From: JADJXV01 sp046328995
GTDB taxonomy: Bacteria; Bacteroidota; Ignavibacteria; Kapaibacteriales; UBA961
Reading direction: 5' to 3'
DNA length: 64,000 nucleotides
Assembly (NCBI GenBank): GCA_046328995.1
Contig: JAXLVN010000002.1
Coordinates: 434,001 to 498,000 of the forward strand
Positions 19,984 through 29,154 of the stretch are shown here, piece after piece; within the stretch, counting starts at the first letter, position 1, and every line of letters begins with the position of its first letter. A program made the translations under genes and the position numbers. The notes under the pieces are model-generated. The model had not been told where the DNA came from. It did not search any database and worked only from the letters and a program-made list of their open reading frames with translations.

Positions 19984-20079
19984 TTCCCAACTTACGACTT
20001 CCCAACTTACGACTTACCGACTTACGACTTACCGACTTACGACTTCCCAACTTACGACTTCCCAACTTACGACTAATCG
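19984..20079. repeat. 15-bp tandem repeat array, right part, next to the purH stop codon
   Basis: The end of one unit, five full 15-bp units (19990-20064) and a terminal variant acttacgactaatcg (20065-20079). The array ends one base before the purH stop codon (20081-20083). In purH sense it begins TTAGTCGTAAGT directly after the stop, the same start seen after priA and similar to that after accC. Confidence 0.9.
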
Positions 20080-20080
20080 C

Positions 20081-21628
20081 CTAATGCCTAAAATGCCGCA
20101 TCCCCGTCATCATCATAGCAATAGAATTCTCATCGGCTGCGGCGATTACTTCCGCATCACGCACCGACCCTCCCGGCTGAATAACGGCTGTCGCGCCTGC
20201 TTCTACTGCTTGTAATAATCCATCGGCGAACGGGAAAAACGCGTCACTTGCGACCGCGCTTCCGGCTAAATCAATACCCGCGTCATGCGCTTTTTTGACG
20301 GCAATGCGGGCTGAGTCCACGCGGGACATTTGCCCGGCACCGATAGCGAGTGTGCGGTCTTTGGCGGCGTAGATGATGGCGTTGGACTTGACGTGTTTTG
20401 CTACGCGCCAAGCGAACATCAAAGCGGCACGTTCATCCTCGGTCGGCTCGCGCTTCGTTACGGTCTTGAGAGCTGATTCATCGAGTAATTCCGTGTCATC
20501 GGTTTGCACGAGGAGTCCACCTGCGACGGATTTTACCTGAAGCTGCATTGCGCTGCGCAGGGCGGCGTAGTCTGCGGTCATGAGGCGGCGGTCACGTTTT
20601 TTACGGAGTAATTCCAGTGCTTCGTCGGTAAAGCTTGGTGCGATAAGCACTTCTGCGAAAAGACTGTGCACGGTTTGTGCGAATTCAAGGTCAATTATGC
20701 GATTCACGGCGATAATTCCACCAAATGGCGAAACGGTATCAGTCGCAAATGCCTTGGCGTATGCCTCGCTCAGTGTCGCGCCCGAGCCCACACCGCAGGG
20801 ATTGGTATGCTTGATAATCACGACCGTGGGATCGGTAAATTCGAGCGACAATTTCGCGGCTGCATCGATATCGACGATGTTGTTGTACGAGAGTTCTTTC
20901 CCATGGACTTGCCGGAAAATTGATGTGAAATTTCCATACAATACTGCCTGCTGATGAGGATTCTCACCATAGCGGAGGGATTGTTCTTTGCGGGCCGGGA
21001 TGGAGAGTTCGTGCGGGAATTGTTCACCCGTCTGCGTCCGGAAATATCCTGCAATCAAGGAATCATAATATCCTGTATGCGCGAATGCCTCACCGGCGAG
21101 CTCGCGGCGGAGAGATTCCGAAATGGTTTTGCTTGCGGTAAGTGATTCAATAATACCATCATAGCGTTCGGGATTCACCACAACGGCGGTCCATTTGTAA
21201 TTTTTCGCCGATGCGCGGACCATTGCCGGACCGCCGATATCGATATTTTCGACGATATCTTCATGGGTGGAATTGGGATCGGCAAGTGTTTTTTCAAAGG
21301 GATAGAGATTCACAATAAGCAGGTCGATGGATTCAATGCCGTGCTCGCTCATCTGCTCTTGGTGGCTTGGGTTATCAAGCACGCCGAGGAGTCCGCCGTG
21401 GATTTTGGGTTGGAGCGTTTTCACGCGTCCGTCCATAATTTCCGGAAAACCGGTATAGTCGCTCACGCTTTGCACGGGAATTCCCTGCGCGCTGAGAAGT
21501 GATGCCGTGCCGCCGGTGGAGAGGATTTTGATGCCGAGAGCATGGAGCTTATGGGCAAATTCAACAATGCCCGTTTTATCGGAAACACTTATCAATGCGC
21601 GGGTTACAGGGTAGGAGTCTGGAGTCAT
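20081..21628 (-). CDS. purH: Bifunctional AICAR transformylase / IMP cyclohydrolase PurH
   Basis: A 515-residue enzyme catalysing the last two steps of IMP synthesis: formylation of AICAR with 10-formyl-tetrahydrofolate and ring closure. The N-terminal MGS-like cyclohydrolase domain contains ALISVSDKTGIVEFA, LSTGGTASLL and DGRVKTLQPKIHGGLL. The C-terminal transformylase domain has LRYGENPHQQAVLY, IIKHTNPCGVGSG (catalytic lysine-histidine), KSNAIIYAAKDRTLAIGAGQMSRVDS and ASDAFFPFADGL. Length and order match the family. It stands alone, without other pur genes nearby. Confidence 0.97.
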   Translation of the reverse strand: MTPDSYPVTRALISVSDKTGIVEFAHKLHALGIKILSTGGTASLLSAQGIPVQSVSDYTGFPEIMDGRVKTLQPKIHGGLLGVLDNPSHQEQMSEHGIESIDLLIVNLYPFEKTLADPNSTHEDIVENIDIGGPAMVRASAKNYKWTAVVVNPERYDGIIESLTASKTISESLRRELAGEAFAHTGYYDSLIAGYFRTQTGEQFPHELSIPARKEQSLRYGENPHQQAVLYGNFTSIFRQVHGKELSYNNIVDIDAAAKLSLEFTDPTVVIIKHTNPCGVGSGATLSEAYAKAFATDTVSPFGGIIAVNRIIDLEFAQTVHSLFAEVLIAPSFTDEALELLRKKRDRRLMTADYAALRSAMQLQVKSVAGGLLVQTDDTELLDESALKTVTKREPTEDERAALMFAWRVAKHVKSNAIIYAAKDRTLAIGAGQMSRVDSARIAVKKAHDAGIDLAGSAVASDAFFPFADGLLQAVEAGATAVIQPGGSVRDAEVIAAADENSIAMMMTGMRHFRH

Positions 21629-22049
21629 GATCGTAGAATTGAGAGTTGAGAATGTACATATGGGGATTGATTATGTCTGCAAAAATAACGTTTTTAGGTC
21701 GAAGGCAGGGGAGAATTTTCATCTGCATTCAATTCGGGGATATGATTCCCGAGGGATATCTTTGGGACAGAAGACGAGAATAATACTTCCACGCCGGACC
21801 TTGATTCAGATAGAAAAAACAGTACTTTGTGTCAAACAGCACCTGCGCTCCGGGCTATAAACTCTGATAAAAGATGGATTCGCAGACTGTATTTCCATCA
21901 TTTTTTAGTATTTTGCAGATGAACAAAGTACATTGAATTCCGGAGAGTTTTTTTGGAATGGAATTTGAGGGCGAATAATTATTGATGGCTTTGTGGTGAT
22001 TATTCAATTGGAAATAAATGTTTGTCAATTTTTTAAGGAATGGTATTAT
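21629..22049. other. Divergent intergenic region between purH and the exosortase locus
   Basis: About 420 bases, AT-rich toward the right, between two divergent genes, so it should hold promoters for both. No gene, hairpin terminator or recognisable riboswitch is evident. The potential ribosome binding site AAGGA at 22035-22039 serves the start at 22050. Confidence 0.4.
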
Positions 22050-22865
22050 ATGCAAATTTCTTCTTTTTTCTCGAGAGCACTTTTTGTGGTTGTGCTTGGA
22101 TTTGTTAGTGTTACATCTGTTATTGCAGCTCCTCCGGCAGGTAATTCTGCGCTGCAATTTGCATTTGGACAAATTTGCAAACGGACGACTCCGATCTCGA
22201 CTATTACGGATAATCTGACGATGCAATGTTGGGTGAAATGGAATGGCGGCGGTGTAGGAACAATTTTTTATAATGGCAACGGAAGTTTTAACGGCTATGG
22301 ACTTTGTGTCAATGGCTCCAACCAAATCGGTTTGCTTTGTGGCGGAATAACGAATCCTTTCAGTACTACCACATTAGCATTGAATACATGGCAGCATCTT
22401 GCACTTGTTCGCAATGCGGGTACGTGGTCGTTGTATGTCAATGGTGTCGTAACTACATTAGCGTCCGTCAGCAATCCGAATGTCCCGGCTGCACCCTTAG
22501 ATGCTGTCTTGTCATTTAATGGCCTTGTCGATGAAGTCAGCTTTTTCAATACTGCTTTATCTCCGGCAACTATTCTTGCTTATAAAGATCAGCCAATTAG
22601 CGCCAGCCACCCGAATTTTGCCAACCTCGTCGCATATTATCAATTAAATGAAGGCACCGGGCAAACGGCAGGTAGTGGTACAAGTCTTGACATGCAGCTT
22701 GGTTCGACCGCCGGTGTTGATGTCGATGATCCTACATGGGTTGTCTCCGATGTGCCGCTGGTGCCGACTCTCGGCGAATGGGGGATGATAGCATTGACAG
22801 GTATATTGCTCTATGCAGGATATCACTATATTTCCCGCCGCAAAACATCTGCAACGATTGCTTGA
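22050..22865 (+). CDS. LamG-domain protein with IPTL-CTERM exosortase signal
   Basis: A 271-residue secreted protein. I start at the ATG at 22050, which gives a standard signal peptide (MQISSFFSRALFVVVLGF, cut after VIA or AAP) and has AAGGA 10 bases upstream; an upstream in-frame start at 21993 would bury the signal. Residues about 30-225 form a concanavalin-like LamG domain (MQCWVKWNGGGVGTIFY, WQHLALVRNAGTWSLYVNG, GLVDEVSFFN). The C-terminus has the sorting signal VPTLGEWG (residues 238-245), a hydrophobic helix and the basic tail SRRK, diagnostic of IPTL-CTERM proteins processed by exosortase H. The next gene is that exosortase, so this is its likely dedicated substrate. Confidence 0.9.
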   Translation: MQISSFFSRALFVVVLGFVSVTSVIAAPPAGNSALQFAFGQICKRTTPISTITDNLTMQCWVKWNGGGVGTIFYNGNGSFNGYGLCVNGSNQIGLLCGGITNPFSTTTLALNTWQHLALVRNAGTWSLYVNGVVTTLASVSNPNVPAAPLDAVLSFNGLVDEVSFFNTALSPATILAYKDQPISASHPNFANLVAYYQLNEGTGQTAGSGTSLDMQLGSTAGVDVDDPTWVVSDVPLVPTLGEWGMIALTGILLYAGYHYISRRKTSATIA

Positions 22866-22941
22866 TAGTAGTAGCTGACACATACTATGGATGGACTTTA
22901 TCATTGCTTGGTAAAGTCCATTTCTTTTATACAGAGTACGC

Positions 22942-23529
22942 ATGAATATGAGAACCCGAAAACGTTCAAAAAAGCTATCTACATCATCCGAATCGCTGCA
23001 AGGACGTCTCAGAGCCAATCTACAACAACGCCTTCCTCAGATTCGATTTCTTGCTACGGTCGTGATATTGATGGGTACATATTATGCACTCACCGGCACT
23101 GACGCATTCAGCAAAAAATTTCTGCCGGCGTATCTTACGGTGGTGGCATCGGTGACTTCCGCTGCACTGTCGTTGTTGGGATTCGTCACCGTGACCTCAG
23201 GCACTGTCGTCAGCAGCACAGCATTTTCGATGAATATTGCCTATGGCTGTGATGCGCTTGAGCCAACATTTCTCTTTATGGTGGTCGTGGCGGCTTACCC
23301 GAGTGCGTGGAAAAGCAAACTCTTGGGCATGATTACCGGCAGCTTGCTGCTGTATGCAACGAATATTGTTCGTTTGGTATCTCTTTTCTGGACTGGTACT
23401 TATAAACGCGAGTATTTTGAAATTATGCACATCGAAGTCTGGCAGGCCGTATTTATCGTGCTTGCTTTAGCGCTCTTTGTGGTATGGGTATCGCTTGCAG
23501 AAAGGCACGTGAATCATGAAGCGGTATAA
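22942..23529 (+). CDS. xrtH: Exosortase, XrtH type
   Basis: A 195-residue integral membrane transpeptidase-like protein. The catalytic triad expected for exosortases is visible: C103 in IAYGCDALE, R144 in ATNIVRLVSLF, and H163 in EIMHIEVWQ. About five membrane segments follow a basic N-terminus. Exosortases cleave C-terminal tripartite signals and are thought to transfer the protein to another surface molecule. The small size and the neighbouring IPTLxEWG substrate indicate subtype H. Two ATGs (22942, 22948) are possible starts. The gene overlaps the following membrane protein by 14 bases. Confidence 0.9.
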   Translation: MNMRTRKRSKKLSTSSESLQGRLRANLQQRLPQIRFLATVVILMGTYYALTGTDAFSKKFLPAYLTVVASVTSAALSLLGFVTVTSGTVVSSTAFSMNIAYGCDALEPTFLFMVVVAAYPSAWKSKLLGMITGSLLLYATNIVRLVSLFWTGTYKREYFEIMHIEVWQAVFIVLALALFVVWVSLAERHVNHEAV

Positions 23530-24172
23530 TGCCTTGCTGATGTTCGTACTACAAGCGTTCAGCATTTATATTGTATGTGTCATCGTTCTCTTTACCGGTG
23601 CCGGTGACGGATATTCGGCGTACTTCAGAGGATTGGGGAATTTCCTTTTTGGCAAGCGCTGGGAGAATGTCGTGATATCGTTTGTACCGAAAAATTCACA
23701 GAAAACCACGCTCGCCGATGGTCACCGCGCGACAAATATCTCCGTTCGAATTGATAATAAAGACTATCATTATGCCGACGGCCGGCCGGTACAGGGTGAG
23801 TTAGGCGTCAATTCTCATCTTCAGGGGTATTTGCCAACGGCGCTCTTTCTGGCGCTTATTCTCGCGACACCACTTGGGTGGAAACAGCGCATGCAGCTCA
23901 TGGGCGTTGGTCTGGTGCTCCTGCATGTGTTTATCGCGGTGCTTCTGTGGTTCGTCATCGTTGGCTATACAGAGGTAAGTGGCGTAGGAATATATCGGTT
24001 CGGTGATATGATGAAGGGCTTCGTCAGCAATGTCGTACAGGTAGCTCTCGTGAATCAAATCGGTATTTCTTTTGTCGTGCCAATGCTGATATGGCTTGGT
24101 TGTATTGCCGTTACCGGCGCGCTCCGAACGCTTTTGCCGCAGAAGAAAGAAATCACTGACATACGGCAATGA
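23516..24172 (+). CDS. Exosortase-associated membrane protein
   Basis: A 218-residue protein with one N-terminal membrane segment (residues 8-28), a soluble loop of about 75 residues, and three or four C-terminal membrane segments. It overlaps the exosortase gene by 14 bases, indicating translational coupling. Its position and topology fit the family annotated as exosortase H-associated membrane protein; I have no motif that proves this. It could assist substrate presentation or transfer of the cleaved protein. The gene is convergent with mltG, 25 bases away. Confidence 0.65.
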   Translation: MKRYNALLMFVLQAFSIYIVCVIVLFTGAGDGYSAYFRGLGNFLFGKRWENVVISFVPKNSQKTTLADGHRATNISVRIDNKDYHYADGRPVQGELGVNSHLQGYLPTALFLALILATPLGWKQRMQLMGVGLVLLHVFIAVLLWFVIVGYTEVSGVGIYRFGDMMKGFVSNVVQVALVNQIGISFVVPMLIWLGCIAVTGALRTLLPQKKEITDIRQ

Positions 24173-24197
24173 CATCTTCTTCAACACTATCCCACCT

Positions 24198-25202
24198 CTA
24201 CTTCTTCCTCTTCATCCGATACAAAGCCACTGCTTTTTCGTGCTGCGCGAAATTTTTCGAGAATTTATGCTCATTACTCCCATCGCCGATGGCTACAAAA
24301 TAGATAAAGTCATGCTCCTCGGGTTCGGCAGCGGCGGCAATGCTCGCAAGTCCCGGAGAATTTATCGGTCCGGGCGGAAGTCCTTCGTATTTATACGTAT
24401 TATACGGACTGTCAATGTCAAGATCACGGTAAAATAAATGCCTCTGCTCGCCAATCGCATACTGCACCGTCGGGTCGGCCTCGAGCTTCATGCTTTTCTC
24501 CAATCGATTCACATACACGCCGGCGACGCGCTTCCGTTCGCTTGCCGTCGGGGTCTCTGCCTCGACAATCGAGGCAAGGGTGAGTATCTCGCGACGTGTT
24601 TTTTTAGAATCTTTGGCAATGGCTGCGAATTTTTGTTCCCAGAGCTTGTCCTGCTCATCAAGCAAGCGGTCGATGACGTCCCGCACGGGCTGCTTCCAGA
24701 AGAAATTGTAGGTATCGGGCATGAGGTAGCCCTCGAGCGAACTCCCTTTAATTCCTCGTGCTTTTAACAGTGAATCATCTGTCGCGATTTCCATGAATTC
24801 ACTCGAATCAATTCCAATGTACTTGGCCGACAGTTGGGCAAATTTAGTAAGAGAAATTCCCTCCGGATACACGACATTGACCGTAAAAGACTGCTTGCCC
24901 GAGAAAATTGACCGCATTAGCTGCCAGTGCGATTGCTGCCCGGAGAAGCGATAATAGCCCGCGTAAAGGCGTTTATTCCCAAAGAACGCGTAGATTTTGG
25001 CAGTCCATTTAAAGATAAACGGCGCAGAAATGACTTTTTTATCGGCGAGAAGAGAGGTCGCTTTCGCAATTGTCGTTCGTGTCGGAATCTGCACGTCAAT
25101 TTGCGCTCCAACCGGTAGGGGACGGAATAATTCATACACCGCATAGCCGCAGAGCAGGGTGATGAGAAGTACAAGAAGCAAAAGTATGCGCTTAACGTTC
25201 AT
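24198..25202 (-). CDS. mltG: Endolytic murein transglycosylase MltG
   Basis: A 334-residue inner-membrane protein that cuts nascent peptidoglycan strands and helps set glycan length. One N-terminal membrane anchor (residues 5-24) is followed by a LysM-like subdomain and the YceG catalytic domain. The catalytic glutamate is E214 in ASIVEAET, followed by RVAGVYVNRL, LEADPTVQYA and the signature YNTYKYEGLPPGPINSPG. Length and motif spacing match the family closely. The start at 25202 gives the expected anchor. Confidence 0.96.
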   Translation of the reverse strand: MNVKRILLLLVLLITLLCGYAVYELFRPLPVGAQIDVQIPTRTTIAKATSLLADKKVISAPFIFKWTAKIYAFFGNKRLYAGYYRFSGQQSHWQLMRSIFSGKQSFTVNVVYPEGISLTKFAQLSAKYIGIDSSEFMEIATDDSLLKARGIKGSSLEGYLMPDTYNFFWKQPVRDVIDRLLDEQDKLWEQKFAAIAKDSKKTRREILTLASIVEAETPTASERKRVAGVYVNRLEKSMKLEADPTVQYAIGEQRHLFYRDLDIDSPYNTYKYEGLPPGPINSPGLASIAAAAEPEEHDFIYFVAIGDGSNEHKFSKNFAQHEKAVALYRMKRKK

Positions 25203-25240
25203 GCTATAGAGAGTAGGGGAGAATATTAGGGGCGAAAGAG

Positions 25241-26272
25241 TTAAAATTTGACGGATACGCTGCTGTTTGTGACACTGTTCATCGAGAATTGTACATGAGA
25301 ATGCTCGGCAACATGAAATTGAATTTCCTCACCGACATTGATGGCATCGTAGAATTCCTGGGGAACATCATACTCCTGATTGTTAAAGGAGATACACCGA
25401 AACGCAGTGCCATTGTTCACCCCATGCCGCTTATCGCTGACGACCGTCCGGAGGATCGTCTTCATGCCCGAAGCCAGGTCACGCCTGTAGGGTTCAAGGC
25501 GTTTCGGCAACCGGAATGCTTGAATAATCATCGGCAAAATTACGATGAATTGTGTGAGTGTGAGGCGTGAGTGGAGAATTTCCTGCCAGAGTGAACCCTC
25601 CATCATCAGGAATCGAAAGCCGAGATAGCACCACAGCGGGATGGCTACCCAGCGGAAAGAGCGGACGATAAATTTGCGTTTTGCTCGCTGTAATTGCTGC
25701 TCTTCGGTCTCGCTCATCGGATAAGAAGACTCCGAGTAGCCGGCTGTACCGAGCCCGTGGTGTGCCGGAGCCGGCATGGCGCTCGGTATGGCATCGGATG
25801 CCGCTGCTTCATCTCTCCGGCGTAGGGAAAGTATCTTGCCGGTAAACGGGAGCTTCTCGATGATAACGGTGTCGCCGATGTGGAACTGACCATAGTGCAT
25901 AGAGTGTACGGCGATGGAATGCCCATCAAGAACAAGATAATAGTCATGAGAGTTCGACTTGTTGGTGTGCGAGGTGGAATGCCGCTCACGCTTGTCGTCG
26001 ATGGTACCGGTGATGATTGTTTTGGTGCCCGTCCGGAGATCGTTTCGCTGCTTGAAGTAATTCAGTGCCACAATGGTTATTGCCATGATGGCAAAAATGG
26101 GCGAAAAGATGCGAAATGGCCAGAAATCGCTGCCAAGAACGAAGAATACTGCCGCAGTTCCGACGAGAATCGGCAGTATGGCAAATGAGACGATCGTGCC
26201 AAGCCTGTATTCCGAGCGCAGCGCGGCAAGCTCTTGGGATGTAAGGGGAGCGGAATGCTCTGAGTAGTTCAT
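25241..26272 (-). CDS. Unknown membrane protein with two similar halves
   Basis: About 343 residues from the ATG at 26272; a GTG 57 bases upstream is also in frame but less likely. It consists of two modules, each with two hydrophobic segments followed by a soluble beta-rich part. The soluble parts begin in a related way (TKTIITGTIDDKRERHS and MKTILRTVVSDKRHGVN) and both contain a short V-P-x-Y or G-H-S-I type strand and an IGD/VGE turn, suggesting internal duplication. I recognise no family. It is divergent from the ATPase gene at 26470 and shares the promoter interval with it. Confidence 0.55.
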   Translation of the reverse strand: MNYSEHSAPLTSQELAALRSEYRLGTIVSFAILPILVGTAAVFFVLGSDFWPFRIFSPIFAIMAITIVALNYFKQRNDLRTGTKTIITGTIDDKRERHSTSHTNKSNSHDYYLVLDGHSIAVHSMHYGQFHIGDTVIIEKLPFTGKILSLRRRDEAAASDAIPSAMPAPAHHGLGTAGYSESSYPMSETEEQQLQRAKRKFIVRSFRWVAIPLWCYLGFRFLMMEGSLWQEILHSRLTLTQFIVILPMIIQAFRLPKRLEPYRRDLASGMKTILRTVVSDKRHGVNNGTAFRCISFNNQEYDVPQEFYDAINVGEEIQFHVAEHSHVQFSMNSVTNSSVSVKF

Positions 26273-26469
26273 GAAGTTCGCCCTTGGAATAGGTGGACAC
26301 CAGCCGCGAAGGAAGTAATCTACTGTCACAAAGTTACGGAAAATAGCCGCTGAAACGCCGTGCCTGCCGAAATTTATGGCAGAAATAGCACTTATACTTT
26401 CTTTATATCTTAAAAACAGCTAAATTTGAATAAAGTTAGAAGAAAACAACATAAATCAATACGTAAAAC

Positions 26470-29088
26470 ATGATAGGCCGTTCTGAACAACTCACCGAAA
26501 TATTGGAAAACATTGAAGTTGCCTGCACTCGCGGAGCGATGCAGAACGTACTGTTTCTCACCGGCGAGGCCGGTATAGGCAAGAGCACCCTCATCAAAGC
26601 TATCCGGGACACCTGTCCAGAATATTTTGCCAACAAGCCACAGGTCCGCACGCCGGCAATTGTTGTTTCTGAATGTTCTACTCCCCTTGCCAATCAAGAT
26701 ATTGGAGAGGTAGAAGCGCTCAAGCCGTGGATAGATTTAATGGAGCAGCTGGTGCTGATGACCACCCGTGAGCCGGAGCAGGAGAAAAAAGAAAAAAAAA
26801 TAAAATTTGACTTTGGAAAGTTTATTATTGATACTGCTCCCAATTGGATATCTCTGGTGCCGGTGCTGGGTCCGGTCGTCGGTGCGGCAGCCGAAATCGT
26901 TACCAAAAGCTATGATCAGCTTTATCTCCACAAGCAGTTCGAGAAAGAGCGTCCGTCGTCTGCACTTGCGACGGTCGGCAGTCAGGACCAGTTGTTTCAG
27001 CAGTATATTAATTTCCTTGCAAAATTCTCGGATGTCACACCGCTGGTGCTGATTATGGACGATTTCCACTGGGCAGATACATCGTCGTCGAATCTTCTCT
27101 TTGCCGCTGCCCGGCAGCTGCTCGGAAAGCCGATTACGTTCATTGTCGCCTACCGTCCGGATGATGCTAATAGTTCGCGGGACGGGGCAGGGCATCCAAT
27201 TCTCCATATTCGTAACGAGCTTGGCCGGTATTCGATGTTCTCCGAGATCACTGTGCCCCGCATGACGGCGCTCGACCTCGACGCACTCCTGCGGACGCGC
27301 TATGAAAACTATGTCAATAATGATGAATTCGAAGAATGGCTCGCGAAAGTAAGCGGCGGCAATGCGCTGTTTATTACGCAATTTTTGCACACGCTTGAGG
27401 AAGATGGCATTGTCAGCGCCAAGAACGGAAAATTTCAGAATCAATATGAAAATGTACGGGTGCCCAAAAGCGCGTATGCGGTGGTGCAGGAGCGTATTCG
27501 CCGCCTGAGTGAGGAAGCAAAAGAATTACTCCGCTATGCGAGTGTCGAGGGAGATACCTTCACGGCATTTGTGCTGTCGAAAATCACCGAGGTGCCTACG
27601 CTCAAAATATTACAAAAGCTTAGAATTATTGAAGATACACACCGCGTGGTGCGCAGTCTCGGCAAGCAGAAATACTACGCTCACGAGTCGACGGCTTATC
27701 AGTTCGTCCATGTCTTACTGCAGCGTGCGATGTATGAAAGCTTGGAGGAAGAAGAGCGCGAGCTCCTGCATGAGGCGATTTTTTATGTGCTCAAGGAAGA
27801 ATGGGACTCGGCAAGTGAGGCGGGAGTCAATGTCCAAAGTATCGCTCCGCGTCTCGCGACGCATGCCAATATTCTCGGTGAATACGAATTTGCCGCGATG
27901 GTGCTGCTTGCCGGTGCGCAATCGGCCTGGCAGGGATTCGCCGAAGACGAGTCGATGCGTATGCTGCAGGGCGTCGATTACTATCTCGGAATGATGAAGC
28001 ATCAGAGTCCGGCGCAGTCGAATCGTACCAAGCAGACCGGCGGCGGGCAGCCCGATGTGCTCTTGGCGGAGGCGATGATGCTCCGCGGAAATATTCACAA
28101 GACACGCGGACGCTATGATCTGGCGCAGAAAGAATTCTACAATGCACGGGTACTGTTTGGTAAATTACACAAGACCGAGCGCATGCTAGATGCGATGGTA
28201 CGTGAGGCATTTGTGATTGAAAATAAAGGGAATTACAAGCAGGCTGAGACGCGGTCGAAGGAAACGCTCGTTCTGGCTGAACAGTTCAATTACCCCAAAG
28301 CACAGGGCGCAATGCTCAATAATATCGGCCTGGCTAAGCTCGCTCTCGGCAAAGCAGATGAGGCGCTCGACTATCAAATGCGCAGTCTGAAGATTCGTGA
28401 GGAAACCAACGACCTCAAAGGACAGGCCGCCACTCTTGGCAGTATTGGCATAATATTCCAGAAAATCGGTAAAGCCGACGAAGCGCTTACCTATCACCGC
28501 CGCGCGCTCGAAATACGGCAAATGCTTGGTAACCGCGCGCAGGAAGCATATTCATACCGAAATATCGGAGAAATACTTGCCGAGACGAATAAATGGGATG
28601 AAGGGCTCGGGTATTTGAACCAAAGTCTTGAAATATATAAAAATATAGGAGTGCGTTCAGGCGAGGCCAATGCTCTTTTCAGTATAGGATTAGCGCATTA
28701 TTTTTCAAAAAATTATGCCGCTGCTCTTGAGTATTTTGCCCACAGTCTCGATATCTTCGAGCAAATTGGCAATCAGGCCGGTGAATGCGCTTCGCTTGAT
28801 AATCTCGGGGCGACTCAGCGCTTACTCGGCAGACTGCCCGAAGCACGGGCCTCTCTCGAAAAAGGACTCGCAATCGCTCAGGAAATCGGTGCCAAGCAGA
28901 CCGAAGCCGAAATATGCGGAGACCTTGGACTCCTGTCGATTGATGAGGCAAAGAACAGCCTATTCGTAGCTTCAGAGAAGAAATCCGAGGCCGTGAGGCT
29001 CATCAATCGGTGTATCTCGCTGTACACGGACCTCAAGCATCCGGAAGCAAAGCGGTGGGAAACAGTGCTGCAGGAAATTCAGCAGTAA
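26470..29088 (+). CDS. STAND-type AAA ATPase with C-terminal TPR repeats
   Basis: An 872-residue signal-transduction ATPase. Walker A GEAGIGKST is at residues 32-40, Walker B VLIMDDFHWAD at about 193-203 and the sensor region FIVAYRPDD follows, as in AAA_16 / MalT-like ATPases. A winged-helix-like region (about 330-460) precedes at least six tetratricopeptide repeats (about 540-840) with units such as ALGKADEALDYQMRSLKIRE. Between Walker A and B lies an unusual insert with a lysine-rich stretch and a hydrophobic segment (residues 100-150). There is no N-terminal effector domain. Such proteins act as sensors that oligomerise on ligand binding. The MBL hydrolase gene follows after 66 bases on the same strand. 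Confidence 0.82.
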   Translation: MIGRSEQLTEILENIEVACTRGAMQNVLFLTGEAGIGKSTLIKAIRDTCPEYFANKPQVRTPAIVVSECSTPLANQDIGEVEALKPWIDLMEQLVLMTTREPEQEKKEKKIKFDFGKFIIDTAPNWISLVPVLGPVVGAAAEIVTKSYDQLYLHKQFEKERPSSALATVGSQDQLFQQYINFLAKFSDVTPLVLIMDDFHWADTSSSNLLFAAARQLLGKPITFIVAYRPDDANSSRDGAGHPILHIRNELGRYSMFSEITVPRMTALDLDALLRTRYENYVNNDEFEEWLAKVSGGNALFITQFLHTLEEDGIVSAKNGKFQNQYENVRVPKSAYAVVQERIRRLSEEAKELLRYASVEGDTFTAFVLSKITEVPTLKILQKLRIIEDTHRVVRSLGKQKYYAHESTAYQFVHVLLQRAMYESLEEEERELLHEAIFYVLKEEWDSASEAGVNVQSIAPRLATHANILGEYEFAAMVLLAGAQSAWQGFAEDESMRMLQGVDYYLGMMKHQSPAQSNRTKQTGGGQPDVLLAEAMMLRGNIHKTRGRYDLAQKEFYNARVLFGKLHKTERMLDAMVREAFVIENKGNYKQAETRSKETLVLAEQFNYPKAQGAMLNNIGLAKLALGKADEALDYQMRSLKIREETNDLKGQAATLGSIGIIFQKIGKADEALTYHRRALEIRQMLGNRAQEAYSYRNIGEILAETNKWDEGLGYLNQSLEIYKNIGVRSGEANALFSIGLAHYFSKNYAAALEYFAHSLDIFEQIGNQAGECASLDNLGATQRLLGRLPEARASLEKGLAIAQEIGAKQTEAEICGDLGLLSIDEAKNSLFVASEKKSEAVRLINRCISLYTDLKHPEAKRWETVLQEIQQ

Positions 29089-29154
29089 AAATTACGGCAT
29101 AATTATTGAGCGTGGCTCCTTTACTTTATTTATGAAACATTGTAGGATGGTTGC

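Noticed and set aside
15718..20079. Possible CRISPR array
   Set aside because: Units are 15 bp and contiguous, with no spacers and no cas genes in the window.
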